DNA of 64,000 nt from Verrucomicrobiia bacterium (GTDB lineage Bacteria > Verrucomicrobiota > Verrucomicrobiia > Limisphaerales > JAEYXS01), in contig DASWYF010000028.1 in assembly GCA_036405135.1 (NCBI GenBank), forward strand, positions 62,001 through 126,000, in the 5' to 3' direction. The notes under the pieces were generated by a model. It worked only from the letters and a program-made list of their open reading frames with translations. It was not told the DNA's origin and did not search any database. Made by a program: the position numbers and the translations under genes. This document shows positions 53,321-62,900 of this stretch, piece by piece; position 1 is the stretch's first letter; each line of letters begins with the position of its first letter.

Positions 53321-56227
53321 ATGACTATGAAGCAGTTTACGAAAGCTTTGATGATGGTGGCGCTGGTGGGTGGGGTGGCGCAGGCGTGGGCGTTGGATCC
53401 GAATGTGAAGGAGAAGGGGCATTATCTTTCGCCGGAGGAGAGCAAGGCGACGATGACGTTGCCGCCGGGGTATCAGATCGAGCTGTTCGCTTCGGAGAAG
53501 GATTTCCCGATATTGAATCCGGTGGCGATGCAGTTCGACAAGCAGGGGCGCTTGTGGATCGCGAACTCGCCGACGTATCCGCACATCAAGCCGGATGACA
53601 AGTATAAGGATTCCATCGTGGTGCTGGAGGATAAGGACAAGGATGGGAAGGCGGATTCTTATACGGTCTTCGCAGAAAATCTTTATGTGCCGATGGGTTT
53701 TCTTTTGGGTGATGGCGGGGTGTATGTGTCCGAAGAGCCGAACTTGGCTTTCCTGAAGGATACGGATGGGGATGGCAAAGCGGATACGCGCGAGACGATC
53801 TTGCACGGGTTCGGCTCGGAGGACAGCCATCATGCGATCCACTCGCTGCAATGGGCGCCGGATGGTTCTTTCTACATGGCGGAGGGCACGTTCCTCGTGA
53901 CGAATGTGGAGACGCCGTGGGGACCGAAGCGAGTGCATGATTCCTCGGTCATCCGGGTGAAGCCGACGCGGCATCAGGTGGAGTTGTTCGGCAATTACGG
54001 GTGGTCGAATCCATGGGGTATCGTGTTCGATAAGTGGGGGCATCCGATCCTGCTCGATGCGTCGCCAGGGCAGAACTATTACCTGCCGCATCTGATGAGC
54101 AAGTTCGCGTTCGAGGATATCGCGGACACGCTGGAACATTGGGGCAAGGTGAAGGAAGAACGGTTGAGCTTCTTCAAGAAGGGGCGGCCGAATTCCGGTG
54201 CGGAGTTTGTGAGCAGTCATAATTTTCCGCCGGAGGTGCAAGGCACTTATCTGAACGGGCAATGCATCGGGTTCCATGGTATCCGCTGGATCACGGTGGA
54301 GGAGAGCGGTTCGGGGCTAGTCACGACGAAGACGAATGATCTGGTGCAGGCGCGCGATACGAACTTCCGCCCGATCGCGTTGCAGTTCGGCCCGGATGGC
54401 GCGTTGTATGTGTGTGATTTTTACAACAATGTGATCGGTCATATGCAATACACGTTCCGTGATGAACGGCGCGGGTATTCGCACGGGCGCATCTGGCGCA
54501 TCACGTATAAGGACCGTCCTCTCTCGAAGCCGGTGGCGATCGTGGGTGAGCCGGTGGAGAAGTTGCTGAACCTGCTGAAAGATCCGATCCTGCGCACGAA
54601 GTATCATGCGCGGCGGGAATTGCAGGAGCGTCCGGCGAAGGAAGTGTTGCCGGCGGTGACGAAGTGGCAGAAGAGCTTGGATGCGAAGAGTCCGGATTAT
54701 GACCTGCATCGCATGGAGGCGTTCTGGATCACGCAGGGGCATGATCAGCCGGATTTCAAATTATTGGAGCAATTGCTCGAGGCTAAGGAATCGAACATCC
54801 GCGCCTCGGCGACGATGGCGATGCGCTTCGAGCTGTATCAGATGCCGGATACGATGAAGCATCTGCGCAAGTTGATCTTCGATCCGAACATGCGCGTGCG
54901 ATTGGAAGCGGCGAATGCGCTGAGCTGCATGGATTCCACGGAAGCGGCGGCGCTCATCGTGAAGGCGTCTGAGATGCCGATGGACCTTGGTCTCGCGTAT
55001 GCAATGGATCGTTGCCTGAATTATCTCAAGCGCTTTGGACCGATTCCGGGTTATGACAACAGCATCTTCGCGGTGAACAAGTTGAACGATGCGGATCTGA
55101 CGGCAGCGGTGACGAACAAGTGGTCAGCGTTGGTGGGCTTCGAGGCGCTCTCGCGCAATACGGTGAAGGGCGAGGTGCATAATGCGATCATCGAGAAGTT
55201 CCAGAAAGAATGGAACACGAGTCGCGCGGCGGTGCTGTTCCAAGTGGCAGACAAGTTGAAGCAACTGGGCAAGCCGGATGTGAGCGGCATCACACGGCGC
55301 GTGGCGTCACTGGCGGTGGCAGATTCTGTGCAAGGGCAGGCGGCGTTCACAGCTTACCTGAAGCGCGAAGCAGCAACAACGGATGTGGATTTGCGCCGGG
55401 CTTCTTACGCGGGTCTCTTGAACGCGAATGCGGACAAACCGCAGGAGGCGATCAAGCTGGCGGAGTCATTGAAGGAAGTGGATATGTTAATGGCCGGCGC
55501 GGCGCTCATCACGGATAATTCTTCGCAGGCGAAGCTGTATCCGACGTTGCTGAACTATATCAAGACGAAGCCGGGCATCACTTCGGAGTCGGTGCGTGAT
55601 GCGATGAAGGGGGCGTTGCGCGTGGCGGACAAGCGGCCGGAGATATTCGCGACACTCGCGGAGTTGGCGGAGAAGGGCGGGTATGTGAAGCGGCGTGGGG
55701 CGATCAGTGCGATGCAGAGCGTGGCGTTCAAGGATTGGCCGAAGGGGTTCGACCAGTATGCGGGACGCTTGAAGATCTCGGGCGAGAAACTGCGCTTGGG
55801 CGGTGAGATATTCCGGCGCGAGAACTTCTGCGGGCAATGTCACATGGGCAGCGGTGAAGGTGTGCCGGGCGCGTTCCCGCCTTTGCAGGCGAATCAGTGG
55901 GTGGAAGGGGATGTGGATCGCCTGATCAAGGTGGCGTTGCATGGTCTGGAAGGGCCGCTGGAGGTGCATGGCATCGGCTACGATGCGGCGATGCCGCCAA
56001 TGGGTGGCTTGCTGAACGATGAAGAGATGGCGGCGGTGCTGACCTTCGTGCGCACGTCCTGGGATAACACGGGCAGTGAGATCACGGCGGAACAAGTGGC
56101 GAAGGTGCGGGCGAAGTATCCAGATCGCGCGGCGCTGTGGCAGGTGGAAGAGATCGTGAAGGAACATCCGATCGACGGTTGGGCGCCGCCAAAGGCGGCA
56201 CCGAAGAAGAAGAGCGAGTTTGAGTGA
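53321..56227 (+). CDS. PVC-type membrane-bound dehydrogenase / c-type cytochrome
   Basis: 968 residues from the ATG at 53321, which begins a signal peptide (MKQFTKALMMVALVGGVAQAWA); a longer open frame upstream overlaps the GDSL gene and the repeat and is rejected. Residues about 45-400 form a six-bladed propeller of the PVC dehydrogenase type (NPVAMQFDKQGRLWIANSPT, FGPDGALYVCDFYN). Residues about 430-800 carry HEAT-like repeats, and a single haem site CGQCH lies near 838. The family is thought to oxidise sugars or alcohols in the periplasm and pass electrons to the respiratory chain. Substrate unknown. Confidence 0.9.
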   Translation: MTMKQFTKALMMVALVGGVAQAWALDPNVKEKGHYLSPEESKATMTLPPGYQIELFASEKDFPILNPVAMQFDKQGRLWIANSPTYPHIKPDDKYKDSIVVLEDKDKDGKADSYTVFAENLYVPMGFLLGDGGVYVSEEPNLAFLKDTDGDGKADTRETILHGFGSEDSHHAIHSLQWAPDGSFYMAEGTFLVTNVETPWGPKRVHDSSVIRVKPTRHQVELFGNYGWSNPWGIVFDKWGHPILLDASPGQNYYLPHLMSKFAFEDIADTLEHWGKVKEERLSFFKKGRPNSGAEFVSSHNFPPEVQGTYLNGQCIGFHGIRWITVEESGSGLVTTKTNDLVQARDTNFRPIALQFGPDGALYVCDFYNNVIGHMQYTFRDERRGYSHGRIWRITYKDRPLSKPVAIVGEPVEKLLNLLKDPILRTKYHARRELQERPAKEVLPAVTKWQKSLDAKSPDYDLHRMEAFWITQGHDQPDFKLLEQLLEAKESNIRASATMAMRFELYQMPDTMKHLRKLIFDPNMRVRLEAANALSCMDSTEAAALIVKASEMPMDLGLAYAMDRCLNYLKRFGPIPGYDNSIFAVNKLNDADLTAAVTNKWSALVGFEALSRNTVKGEVHNAIIEKFQKEWNTSRAAVLFQVADKLKQLGKPDVSGITRRVASLAVADSVQGQAAFTAYLKREAATTDVDLRRASYAGLLNANADKPQEAIKLAESLKEVDMLMAGAALITDNSSQAKLYPTLLNYIKTKPGITSESVRDAMKGALRVADKRPEIFATLAELAEKGGYVKRRGAISAMQSVAFKDWPKGFDQYAGRLKISGEKLRLGGEIFRRENFCGQCHMGSGEGVPGAFPPLQANQWVEGDVDRLIKVALHGLEGPLEVHGIGYDAAMPPMGGLLNDEEMAAVLTFVRTSWDNTGSEITAEQVAKVRAKYPDRAALWQVEEIVKEHPIDGWAPPKAAPKKKSEFE

Positions 56228-56234
56228 GAAAGAC

Positions 56235-56268
56235 AACCGCCGTGATCGAAAGCTCACGGCGGTTTTTT
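56235..56268 (+). terminator. terminator of the GDSL-cytochrome unit
   Basis: An 11-bp perfect stem, aaccgccgtga / tcacggcggtt, with an 8-base loop is followed by TTTT. It begins 8 bases after the cytochrome stop. Confidence 0.88.
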
Positions 56269-56297
56269 GTGAGGAGTAATCGAAGAGGGAAAACAGG

Positions 56298-56345
56298 GGC
56301 ACCCCTCATCCTCAATCCTTCTCCCCTCCGAGGGGAGAAGGAGGA
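56298..56345. repeat. 48-bp repeat, family D, copy 2
   Basis: Identical to copies 1 and 3. It lies between the cytochrome terminator and the exonuclease start, in the same orientation as copy 3. Confidence 0.88.
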
Positions 56346-56376
56346 AAGAGAGCGCGAGTGCATAAGGAGTAATTGT

Positions 56377-56895
56377 ATGAGTTATATCATGGTGGATGTG
56401 GAGGCGGATGGGCCGATACCGGGGGATTATTCGATGGTGTGTTTCGGCGCGGTGTTGGTGGCGGGAGATTTGTCGCGGACGTTTTATGGGCGATTGAAAC
56501 CGGTCTCGGAGAAGCGGATTCCGGAGGCGTTGGCGGTATCAGGGTTTTCGCGGGAGGAGACGATGAAGTTTGAGGAGCCGAAGAAGGTGATGGCTGAGTT
56601 TCTTGGATGGTTGAAGGAGAATTCCAAGGGGAAGCCGATGTTTGTCTCGGACAACAACGGGTTCGACTGGCAGTTCATCAACTGGTATTTCCACCATTTC
56701 TTGGGCGAGAATCCGTTTGGGTTTTCGTCAACCAACCTGGGCTCGCTTTACAAGGGGATGCAGAAGGATGTGTTCCAGAATTTCAAACATCTGCGGCGGA
56801 CGACGCACACGCATCATCCGGTGGATGATGCGAAGGGGAATGCAGAGGCGTTGCTGCGGATGAAGGAGATGGGGTTGAAGATTTCATTGGAGTGA
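56377..56895 (+). CDS. DEDDh-type 3'-5' exonuclease
   Basis: 172 residues from the ATG at 56377, which has AAGGAG upstream; a longer frame running through the 48-bp repeat is rejected. The exonuclease residues are Asp7 and Glu9 in MVDVEADG, Asp97 in NNGFDWQF, and His146 with Asp151 in HHPVDDA, the DEDDh (DnaQ/RNase T-like) pattern. It would trim DNA or RNA 3' ends in the cytoplasm. The gene is bracketed by two identical 48-base direct repeats and stands between two genes of sugar metabolism to which it has no obvious link. Confidence 0.8.
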   Translation: MSYIMVDVEADGPIPGDYSMVCFGAVLVAGDLSRTFYGRLKPVSEKRIPEALAVSGFSREETMKFEEPKKVMAEFLGWLKENSKGKPMFVSDNNGFDWQFINWYFHHFLGENPFGFSSTNLGSLYKGMQKDVFQNFKHLRRTTHTHHPVDDAKGNAEALLRMKEMGLKISLE

Positions 56896-56930
56896 GCGCG
56901 ATGAAGAAGAGATGGAACAAAAGGAATACC

Positions 56931-56978
56931 GGCACCCCTCATCCTCAATCCTTCTCCCCTCCGAGGGGAGAAGGAGGA
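56931..56978. repeat. 48-bp repeat, family D, copy 3
   Basis: Identical to copies 1 and 2. It lies 35 bases after the exonuclease stop and about 84 bases upstream of the SMP-30-like gene. Confidence 0.88.
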
Positions 56979-57062
56979 TAAGAAAACGAGTTTCCGGCGG
57001 AGATAAGCTTGAATCTGTTGAACTGAATGAACACGCTGGATGAATCCAAACGAAAGAAAGCC

Positions 57063-58154
57063 ATGAGCGCGCAGAACTCTTCTACCCGATTTAATTCATT
57101 GAACCGCCGTTCTTTTTTAGCCGCCGCCGGGACGTTAGTGGCCGGAGTAGCCTCAGCGCAGGTGGCGCGTGATTGGACCGGGGTGATCCCGACGCGTTAT
57201 CCGGACCCGGACATCATCGCGCTTGATCCGCGTTTCGGGAAATACAAGCTGGGCAATACGCCAATCCAGCGGCTGTATCACAATCCGAACATGCTGTGGG
57301 CGGAAGGCCCGGCGTGGAATGCGGTGGGGAAATATCTGCTTTGGAGCGATATCCCGAATGATATTCAACTGCGGTGGATAGAGGATGACGGTCGCACGAC
57401 GGTGTTCCGTAATCCGGCGGGGAACAGCAATGGTAACACGTTCGATTTCGAGGGGCGCCAGATCTCCTGCCAGCACGGCACGCGCAAGGTGGTGCGTTAC
57501 GAGCATGACGGTTCGGTGACGATTCTCGCGGAGACGTTTAACGGTAAGCCCTTCAACGCGCCGAACGATGTGGTGGTGCATCCGGATGGCGGCATTTGGT
57601 TCACTGACCCAGGCTACGGCAGCATGATGAATTACGAGGGGAACAAGGGGAAGCTGGAGCTGAAGGAGGCGGTGTATCGCATCGATCCGAAGAGCAGACA
57701 GATCGTGCTCGTGACGGATGATGTGGAGAAGCCGAATGGCCTCTGCTTCTCGCCGGATTACAAGAAGCTGTATGTGGCGGATACGGGCGGGCCGAAGAAT
57801 ATCAAGGTTTGGGATGTCGTAGACCAGACGAAGTTGAAGGGCAGCGGGAAGGAGTTCACGCATATGAAGCTTAAAACGGAGCGTGATGGGAAATCCGTGG
57901 AGCTGAGCGGTGGCGCGGATGGCATCCGCTGCGATGTGGATGGGAATGTGTGGGCGGCTGCGGGTTGGGCCGGTGCGGGCTACGATGGCGTGCATGTGTT
58001 CGCGCCGGATGGCAAACGCATCGGGCAGATTCTGCTGCCAGAGATATGTGCGAACATCTGCTTCGGTGGAAAGAAGCGGAACCGGTTGTTCATGCTGGGG
58101 AGCACATCGGTGTATGCGGTGTATGTGGAGACGCAGGGAGCGCATATCACTTGA
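57063..58154 (+). CDS. gluconolactonase/SMP-30-like secreted protein
   Basis: 363 residues if translation starts at 57063; an ATG at 57027 would add 12 residues, and the choice is uncertain. A twin-arginine signal (SLNRRSFLAAAGTLVAGVASA) points to folded export. The six-bladed propeller has the metal-binding Glu in WAEGPAWN, an Asn in NGNTFDFEGR, FNAPNDVVVHPDGGIWFTDPG, and a late Asp in SGGADGIRCDVDGNVWAA. Members hydrolyse lactones, a step that often follows sugar oxidation by cytochrome-linked dehydrogenases. The stop overlaps the next gene. Confidence 0.85.
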   Translation: MSAQNSSTRFNSLNRRSFLAAAGTLVAGVASAQVARDWTGVIPTRYPDPDIIALDPRFGKYKLGNTPIQRLYHNPNMLWAEGPAWNAVGKYLLWSDIPNDIQLRWIEDDGRTTVFRNPAGNSNGNTFDFEGRQISCQHGTRKVVRYEHDGSVTILAETFNGKPFNAPNDVVVHPDGGIWFTDPGYGSMMNYEGNKGKLELKEAVYRIDPKSRQIVLVTDDVEKPNGLCFSPDYKKLYVADTGGPKNIKVWDVVDQTKLKGSGKEFTHMKLKTERDGKSVELSGGADGIRCDVDGNVWAAAGWAGAGYDGVHVFAPDGKRIGQILLPEICANICFGGKKRNRLFMLGSTSVYAVYVETQGAHIT

Positions 58155-58501
58155 GTGATGTTCCTCTGAGGATCCTTTTTGTTTGTGGCAAGAACCTGCG
58201 GCGCAGTCCGACGGCGGAGGCGGTTTATCGCAATGATCCGCGGGTGGAGGTGCGGTCGGCGGGGGTGAGCGAGAAGAGCAAGCATCGCGTGACGGAGAAG
58301 GATCTGGCGTGGGCGGAATTGGTGCTGGTGATGGAGCGGAAGCATAAGGCGCGGATATTGGAGGCGTTCGGTGGATTGGAGAATTTGCCGAGGATCGAAT
58401 CGCTAGAAATACCGGATGAGTTTGAGTTCATGGAGGAGGAATTGGTGGAGTTGATTCGGGGTGGAGTGGAGGATTTCTTGTCTGCTTTGAATGAGCAATG
58501 A
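58151..58501 (+). CDS. low-molecular-weight protein-tyrosine-phosphatase family protein
   Basis: 116 residues from a TTG that overlaps the previous stop codon; CTG at 58166 is an alternative. The phosphate-binding loop is CGKNLRRSPTAE, fitting C-x5-R (Cys12, Arg18) of this family, and IPDEFEFMEEELVELI is typical of the short bacterial subgroup of about 110 residues. The long insertions of classical LMW-PTPs are missing. Substrate unknown; coupling to the SMP-30-like gene may be accidental. Confidence 0.8.
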   Translation: MSDVPLRILFVCGKNLRRSPTAEAVYRNDPRVEVRSAGVSEKSKHRVTEKDLAWAELVLVMERKHKARILEAFGGLENLPRIESLEIPDEFEFMEEELVELIRGGVEDFLSALNEQ

Positions 58502-58622
58502 CGGTTGGGGAAATCCCAAATTCAAAGCTCCGAGGAAATCTCAAACACCAAACATCAAGGTGACCGCCTTCTATGAATTTACGGGTTTTGATTTTTTCGG
58601 ATGAGCAGTTCACACTGGCTGT

Positions 58623-59423
58623 ATGGACCTCAAGTTGAAGAATAAGGTGGCGCTGGTCACTGGTGGTGCGCGTGGGATTGGGGAAGCGATTGTACGCTTG
58701 TTGGTGATGGAAGGGGCGAGGGTGGCAATCGTGGATCGGAATCGGGAGTCGGGTGAGGCATTGGCTGCGCAGCTTCAAGGTGCAGGGGCGAATGTGTTGT
58801 TTGTTTCGGCAGATTTGACGGTAGAGGCGGATTGTCTAAAGGCGGTGGAGCAGACGGTGAAGACGTTTGGGCAACTCGACATCGTGGTGAATAATGCGGG
58901 GGTGAATGATGGGGTTTCTTTGGAGCAAGCACCGGCGGAGTTCATGCAGTCGCTGCAATTGAATCTCTTTCATGTGTACGCGATCACGCATCATGCGCGG
59001 GTGGCGTTGCGGGCGAGCAAGGGCGTGGTGATCAATATCAGCTCCAAGGTGGCGGTGACGGGACAGGGGAAGACGTCCGGTTATGCGGCGGCAAAGGGAG
59101 CGGTGAATGCGCTGACGCGGGAGTGGGCGATCGCGTTCGCACCGGATGGGGTGCGGGTGAATTGTGTGGTGCCCGCCGAATGTCTTACGCCGCAGTATGA
59201 GAACTGGTTCAACAGCCTGCCCGATCCGGCGGCGACGAAGGCGAGTGTGGAGCGGTTGGTGCCGTTGGGTAAACGCATGACGGTGCCGGAGGAAATCGCG
59301 GTGGCGGTGGTGTTTTTGGCATCGCCAGTGTCAGCGCATACGACGGGGCAGATCCATTTTGTGGATGGGGGATATACGCATCTAGATCGGGCGATAACGG
59401 GGGAGCATGCGAAGTGGGGGTAG
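58623..59423 (+). CDS. short-chain dehydrogenase/reductase
   Basis: 266 residues. The cofactor motif is TGGARGIGEA (about 14-23), with NNAGVNDGVS (about 89-98). The catalytic Ser lies in NISSKVAVTG and the Tyr-Lys pair in SGYAAAKGA (about 157-165). It uses NAD(P)H to reduce or oxidise a carbonyl or alcohol. The ending HTTGQIHFVDGGYTHLDRA is typical of sugar or fatty-acid-type SDRs. A gap of about 120 bases, containing a repeat-like string of A-rich text, separates it from the phosphatase. Confidence 0.88.
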   Translation: MDLKLKNKVALVTGGARGIGEAIVRLLVMEGARVAIVDRNRESGEALAAQLQGAGANVLFVSADLTVEADCLKAVEQTVKTFGQLDIVVNNAGVNDGVSLEQAPAEFMQSLQLNLFHVYAITHHARVALRASKGVVINISSKVAVTGQGKTSGYAAAKGAVNALTREWAIAFAPDGVRVNCVVPAECLTPQYENWFNSLPDPAATKASVERLVPLGKRMTVPEEIAVAVVFLASPVSAHTTGQIHFVDGGYTHLDRAITGEHAKWG

Positions 59424-59467
59424 GAAGAGAAGCAGAGTCTTATGAGATTGCTGTTAATCATCCTCAT

Positions 59468-59848
59468 ATGAGTGAGATCACGACAATTGATCAGGTTTCC
59501 GAAGAGAAAGGTGCTGTGATCTTATCCTTGCAGCAATTTTCTTCTTCGGAGGACCGAGAAGCAATGGTCGTTTTTCAAGACAAGCTGAATGGTTATATCA
59601 GCGCGGTAAAGAATGAAGGATTGTATGAACAGTTTCCTGACCTTAAGGATAAACCTGTCCGTATCCGTTTAATTTGCAGCCATGAACTCACGCCGGTCGT
59701 GAAAGCAAAACTCGATCGTGTGAATGCGACGCTAGCGGAGGTCTCTATTGGATTTGAAGTGGTTTTGATCAAGGTTGAAGCAGGCGGGCGTGATATGCTT
59801 AAAGAGCGTATCATCTCGTGGGTAAATTGTTTTAGAGGGAAGCAGTGA
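59468..59848 (+). CDS. conserved hypothetical protein (DUF6572-like)
   Basis: 126 residues from the ATG at 59468. The pattern 'ID...GAVILSL.....EDREAMVVFQDKLNGYISAVKNEGLYEQFP' and 'KPVRIRLIC' recalls the small DUF6572-type family as I remember it, but this cannot be checked here. It is soluble and mixed alpha/beta. Function unknown. It is followed by a family C repeat and a terminator that belongs to the gene on the other strand. Confidence 0.65.
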   Translation: MSEITTIDQVSEEKGAVILSLQQFSSSEDREAMVVFQDKLNGYISAVKNEGLYEQFPDLKDKPVRIRLICSHELTPVVKAKLDRVNATLAEVSIGFEVVLIKVEAGGRDMLKERIISWVNCFRGKQ

Positions 59849-59863
59849 GGTTGGTCAGTGCTG

Positions 59864-59885
59864 CCTCCTCACGTCGGCAGCTACG
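59864..59885. repeat. family C repeat
   Basis: A 22-base unit that differs in one base from the copy at 49965-49986. With the flanking bases ctg it forms a partial hairpin (gctgcc / ggcagc). Confidence 0.65.
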
Positions 59886-59892
59886 ATAAAAA

Positions 59893-59920
59893 AACCGCCG
59901 GGGATTGCTCCACGGCGGTT
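59893..59920 (-). terminator. terminator of the second large cytochrome gene
   Basis: The stem aaccgccg / cggcggtt with a 12-base loop is followed on the minus strand by TTTTTTT. It lies 24 bases beyond the stop at 59944. Confidence 0.85.
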
Positions 59921-59943
59921 GGTGTTTTCAGATTGTTCCGTGC

Positions 59944-62900
59944 TTACTTGAAGTAAGCGTGGTTCCGGTTGCCGCCGGAGAGGAGGAAGGCGACGAGGTC
60001 GGCGACTTCGTCATCCTTCAGCACATTGATGAGGCCTTCGGGCATCATTGAGGTCTTGGAAGGCTCCACGGATTGCACCTGACGGCTGTCGATGCCGATG
60101 GCCTGGTTGGGGTCGAACATGTCGGTGTTGAAGCGCATGTTGTCACCCGCGAGATTCACCACGCGACCATTGTAGCTGTCACCATTCTTCAGGGTGATGA
60201 CCACGGAGCCGAACTGGTCGCTGATCTCCTTGTTCGGGTCGAGGATGGATTCCAGCAGATCGCGTGCATTGAAGCGGCCCGCCACACCCGTCAGGTCGGG
60301 GCCGACGGCGCCGCCATCCGAATCAAAACGATGGCAGGAGGCGCAACCCACGCCGGCGTAGATCTGGCGACCGCGCTCAAAGTTGCGTTTCTTCAACTGC
60401 TTCTCGACCAGCGGAGCGAGTTCCTTGAGCGTCCATTCCTTCGAGAAGGTGCGGCCTTCCATGAACTCGGCCATCAGAGATTTCGTCTCCGGTTTGGCCT
60501 CGAGGATGGGCTTGAGTTCGACGAGTTCCGCCGGGTTCAAGTTCGCCGTGGCTTCGTCTTTGAAGTTCTTGATGAAGCCGCTGAGACTGTTGCCGCCCTT
60601 GAAGTTGGCGGCTTTCAGGAACCAGCTGAAGTAGGTCTTGCGCAGGTCCATCGTCCAGCCGGTCTTGAGGGAGCGGAGCATGCGGGCGTAATCCATCTGT
60701 TCTTCCTGAGTGGGAGCGGCGGTGAGCATGCCCACGACTTTTTTCGCGGCGCTCGGTGCTTCCAGATAGACGAGCATCTGGGCGAGATCGGCGTTCACTT
60801 CGCGACGTTGGCTCGGGAAGAGCGGATCGAACTTGGCGGCGATCTTCTGTCGCGTGGCGGCGTCCGGTTCACCCATGCGGATGAAGGCGAGGGCGTAAAC
60901 GCGCAGGAGTTCCACGCGCTGCATATCGGAGAGCTTGCTCCAGTCGATCTTGTCCAGTGCGGCTAGGAGCTTCGGCTGGATGGTCTTGTCACCCACGCGG
61001 CTCAGGGCAAGCAGTGCGCTGAGGGCGGTTTGCGGATCTTTCTCCGTGAAGGCTTTTTCCTGCCACGTCGTGGCGGGTTGCCACTCAAGGGCGGTGCGGG
61101 CGGCGAAGCGCAGGTAGCGATCGCTGTCACCGAGGGCTTTCCAAGCATCCTTCACGGCGTTGGCGTCCACTTTGCCGTGATACGCTTCGAGCTTCTTGCG
61201 CGCGGCGAGTTGGGGCGGAGCAGGCATGCCTTTGCTAGGCGCGGTGGATTCCGTGCCTGTGTAGGTCACGCGATAGAGACCGGATTGAGTCTTACGACCA
61301 CCGACAGCGAAGTAGAACGCGCCATCCTTCGGATTCACGATGAGATCGGTGAGCGGCAGTGGCGAGGCACTGATGAATTCTTCCTTCTCCGCCACGTAAC
61401 CGGCGCCTTCCGGCTTCAGGTGGATGGCGTAGAGCTTGCCGTAGCTCCAGTCGGAGATGTAGAGCGCCTCCTGATACTTGGCCGGGAACTTCGCACCGTA
61501 GCCGAAGACCACGCCCGTCGGCGAGCCGGGACCGATATTCACCACGGAGCCGAGGCTGTCCGGGTAGTAATCCGGCCACTTGCCGGTACCGGAGCGCCAG
61601 CCGAATTCGCTGCCGCTGGTGGCGAGATTCACGCGGGTGGGGCGGTACCAAGGTGTGTTCACGTCCCATTCCATATCGGCGTCATACACGAAGAGTTCGC
61701 CGCGCGTGTTGAAGGCGGCGTCATATTGATTGCGGTAACCCATGGAGAAGAGTTCCCATTGCTTGCCATCCGGGCTCATGGAGGCGACCCAGCCGCCGGG
61801 AGCCATGATTCCGCGAGCGTGACCGCGCGCATCCCACATGCGGGGGAGGAGATGGTCTTCCTGATAGACGAGCGGGACTTTGGAAGAATCAAATTTCGTG
61901 GGCTTGGTGTGGTTACCCGCGAGAATGTAGATGGATTTGCCATCGGGCGAGAGCAGTGCGGCGTGAGGGCCGTGTTCACCGCCGCCTTCCAGCAGGCGCA
62001 GGGTTTCGAGCGAGTCGAGCTTGTCGTCACCATTCGTATCGCGAACGCGATAGACGCCGCTGGCGTATTTGCCGCCTTTGTTCACCACGACGTAGAGACT
62101 GTCGAAGGCCCAGAGCAGACCTTGGGCTTCACCGATGTTCACATCGATCTTCTCGATCTCCAGACCGGTGCTGCTGGCGAGCGGCGGTGGTGAGAGGCGA
62201 TAGAGCCCGCCGTATTGATCGCTGACGATGAGGCGGCCTTTCGGATCCACAGTCATGCTGACCCAAGAGCCTTGGTCATCTTTCGGCACGGAGTAGAGGC
62301 GTTCCACCTTGAAGCCCTTGGCCACGCGCATTCGCTCCACAGGTGTGGCTTCGGGCGGTTTCACATTGGCGGCGGCTTGGAGGGATTTCTCATTCACGCT
62401 GGTCCAAGGCGCACCGCCGAGCTGGGCGAGGACTACAGGCTTCGTCCAGGAGGAATCATCGAAGCCAGGGGTCTGCCAGTCTTTCGGGGCTTTTTGGCTC
62501 GTTTTCCAAGTGCCATCGGTAGCGATGACTTCGAGGCTGCGACCGCTATCGATCTCCAGCTTCACCATGAGCGCGGCGGCGGCACCGTCGTCGTTCTTGG
62601 CATCCACGGCGATGACGTTGCGGCCTTCGAGCAGCTTGTTGCCGACGTTGACGAAGACGGGATCGGCCCAGCTATTACCAGTGGCGATCTGTTCGCCGTT
62701 CAGGAACAGGCGGAATTCGTTATCCGCCGCGACATAGAGGCGGGCGGTGACGGCGGCAGACTTCTTAAAATTGAATTCCTTACGGAACCACGCCTTTTGA
62801 TTGGAGGTGGCTGGTTTGGTGGGCCAGATCCAATTGACGACGGAGCTTTGGGCAACGGCGGCTTTGGGAGCGGCCTTTTCCTGAGCTTTCGCATCGGCAA

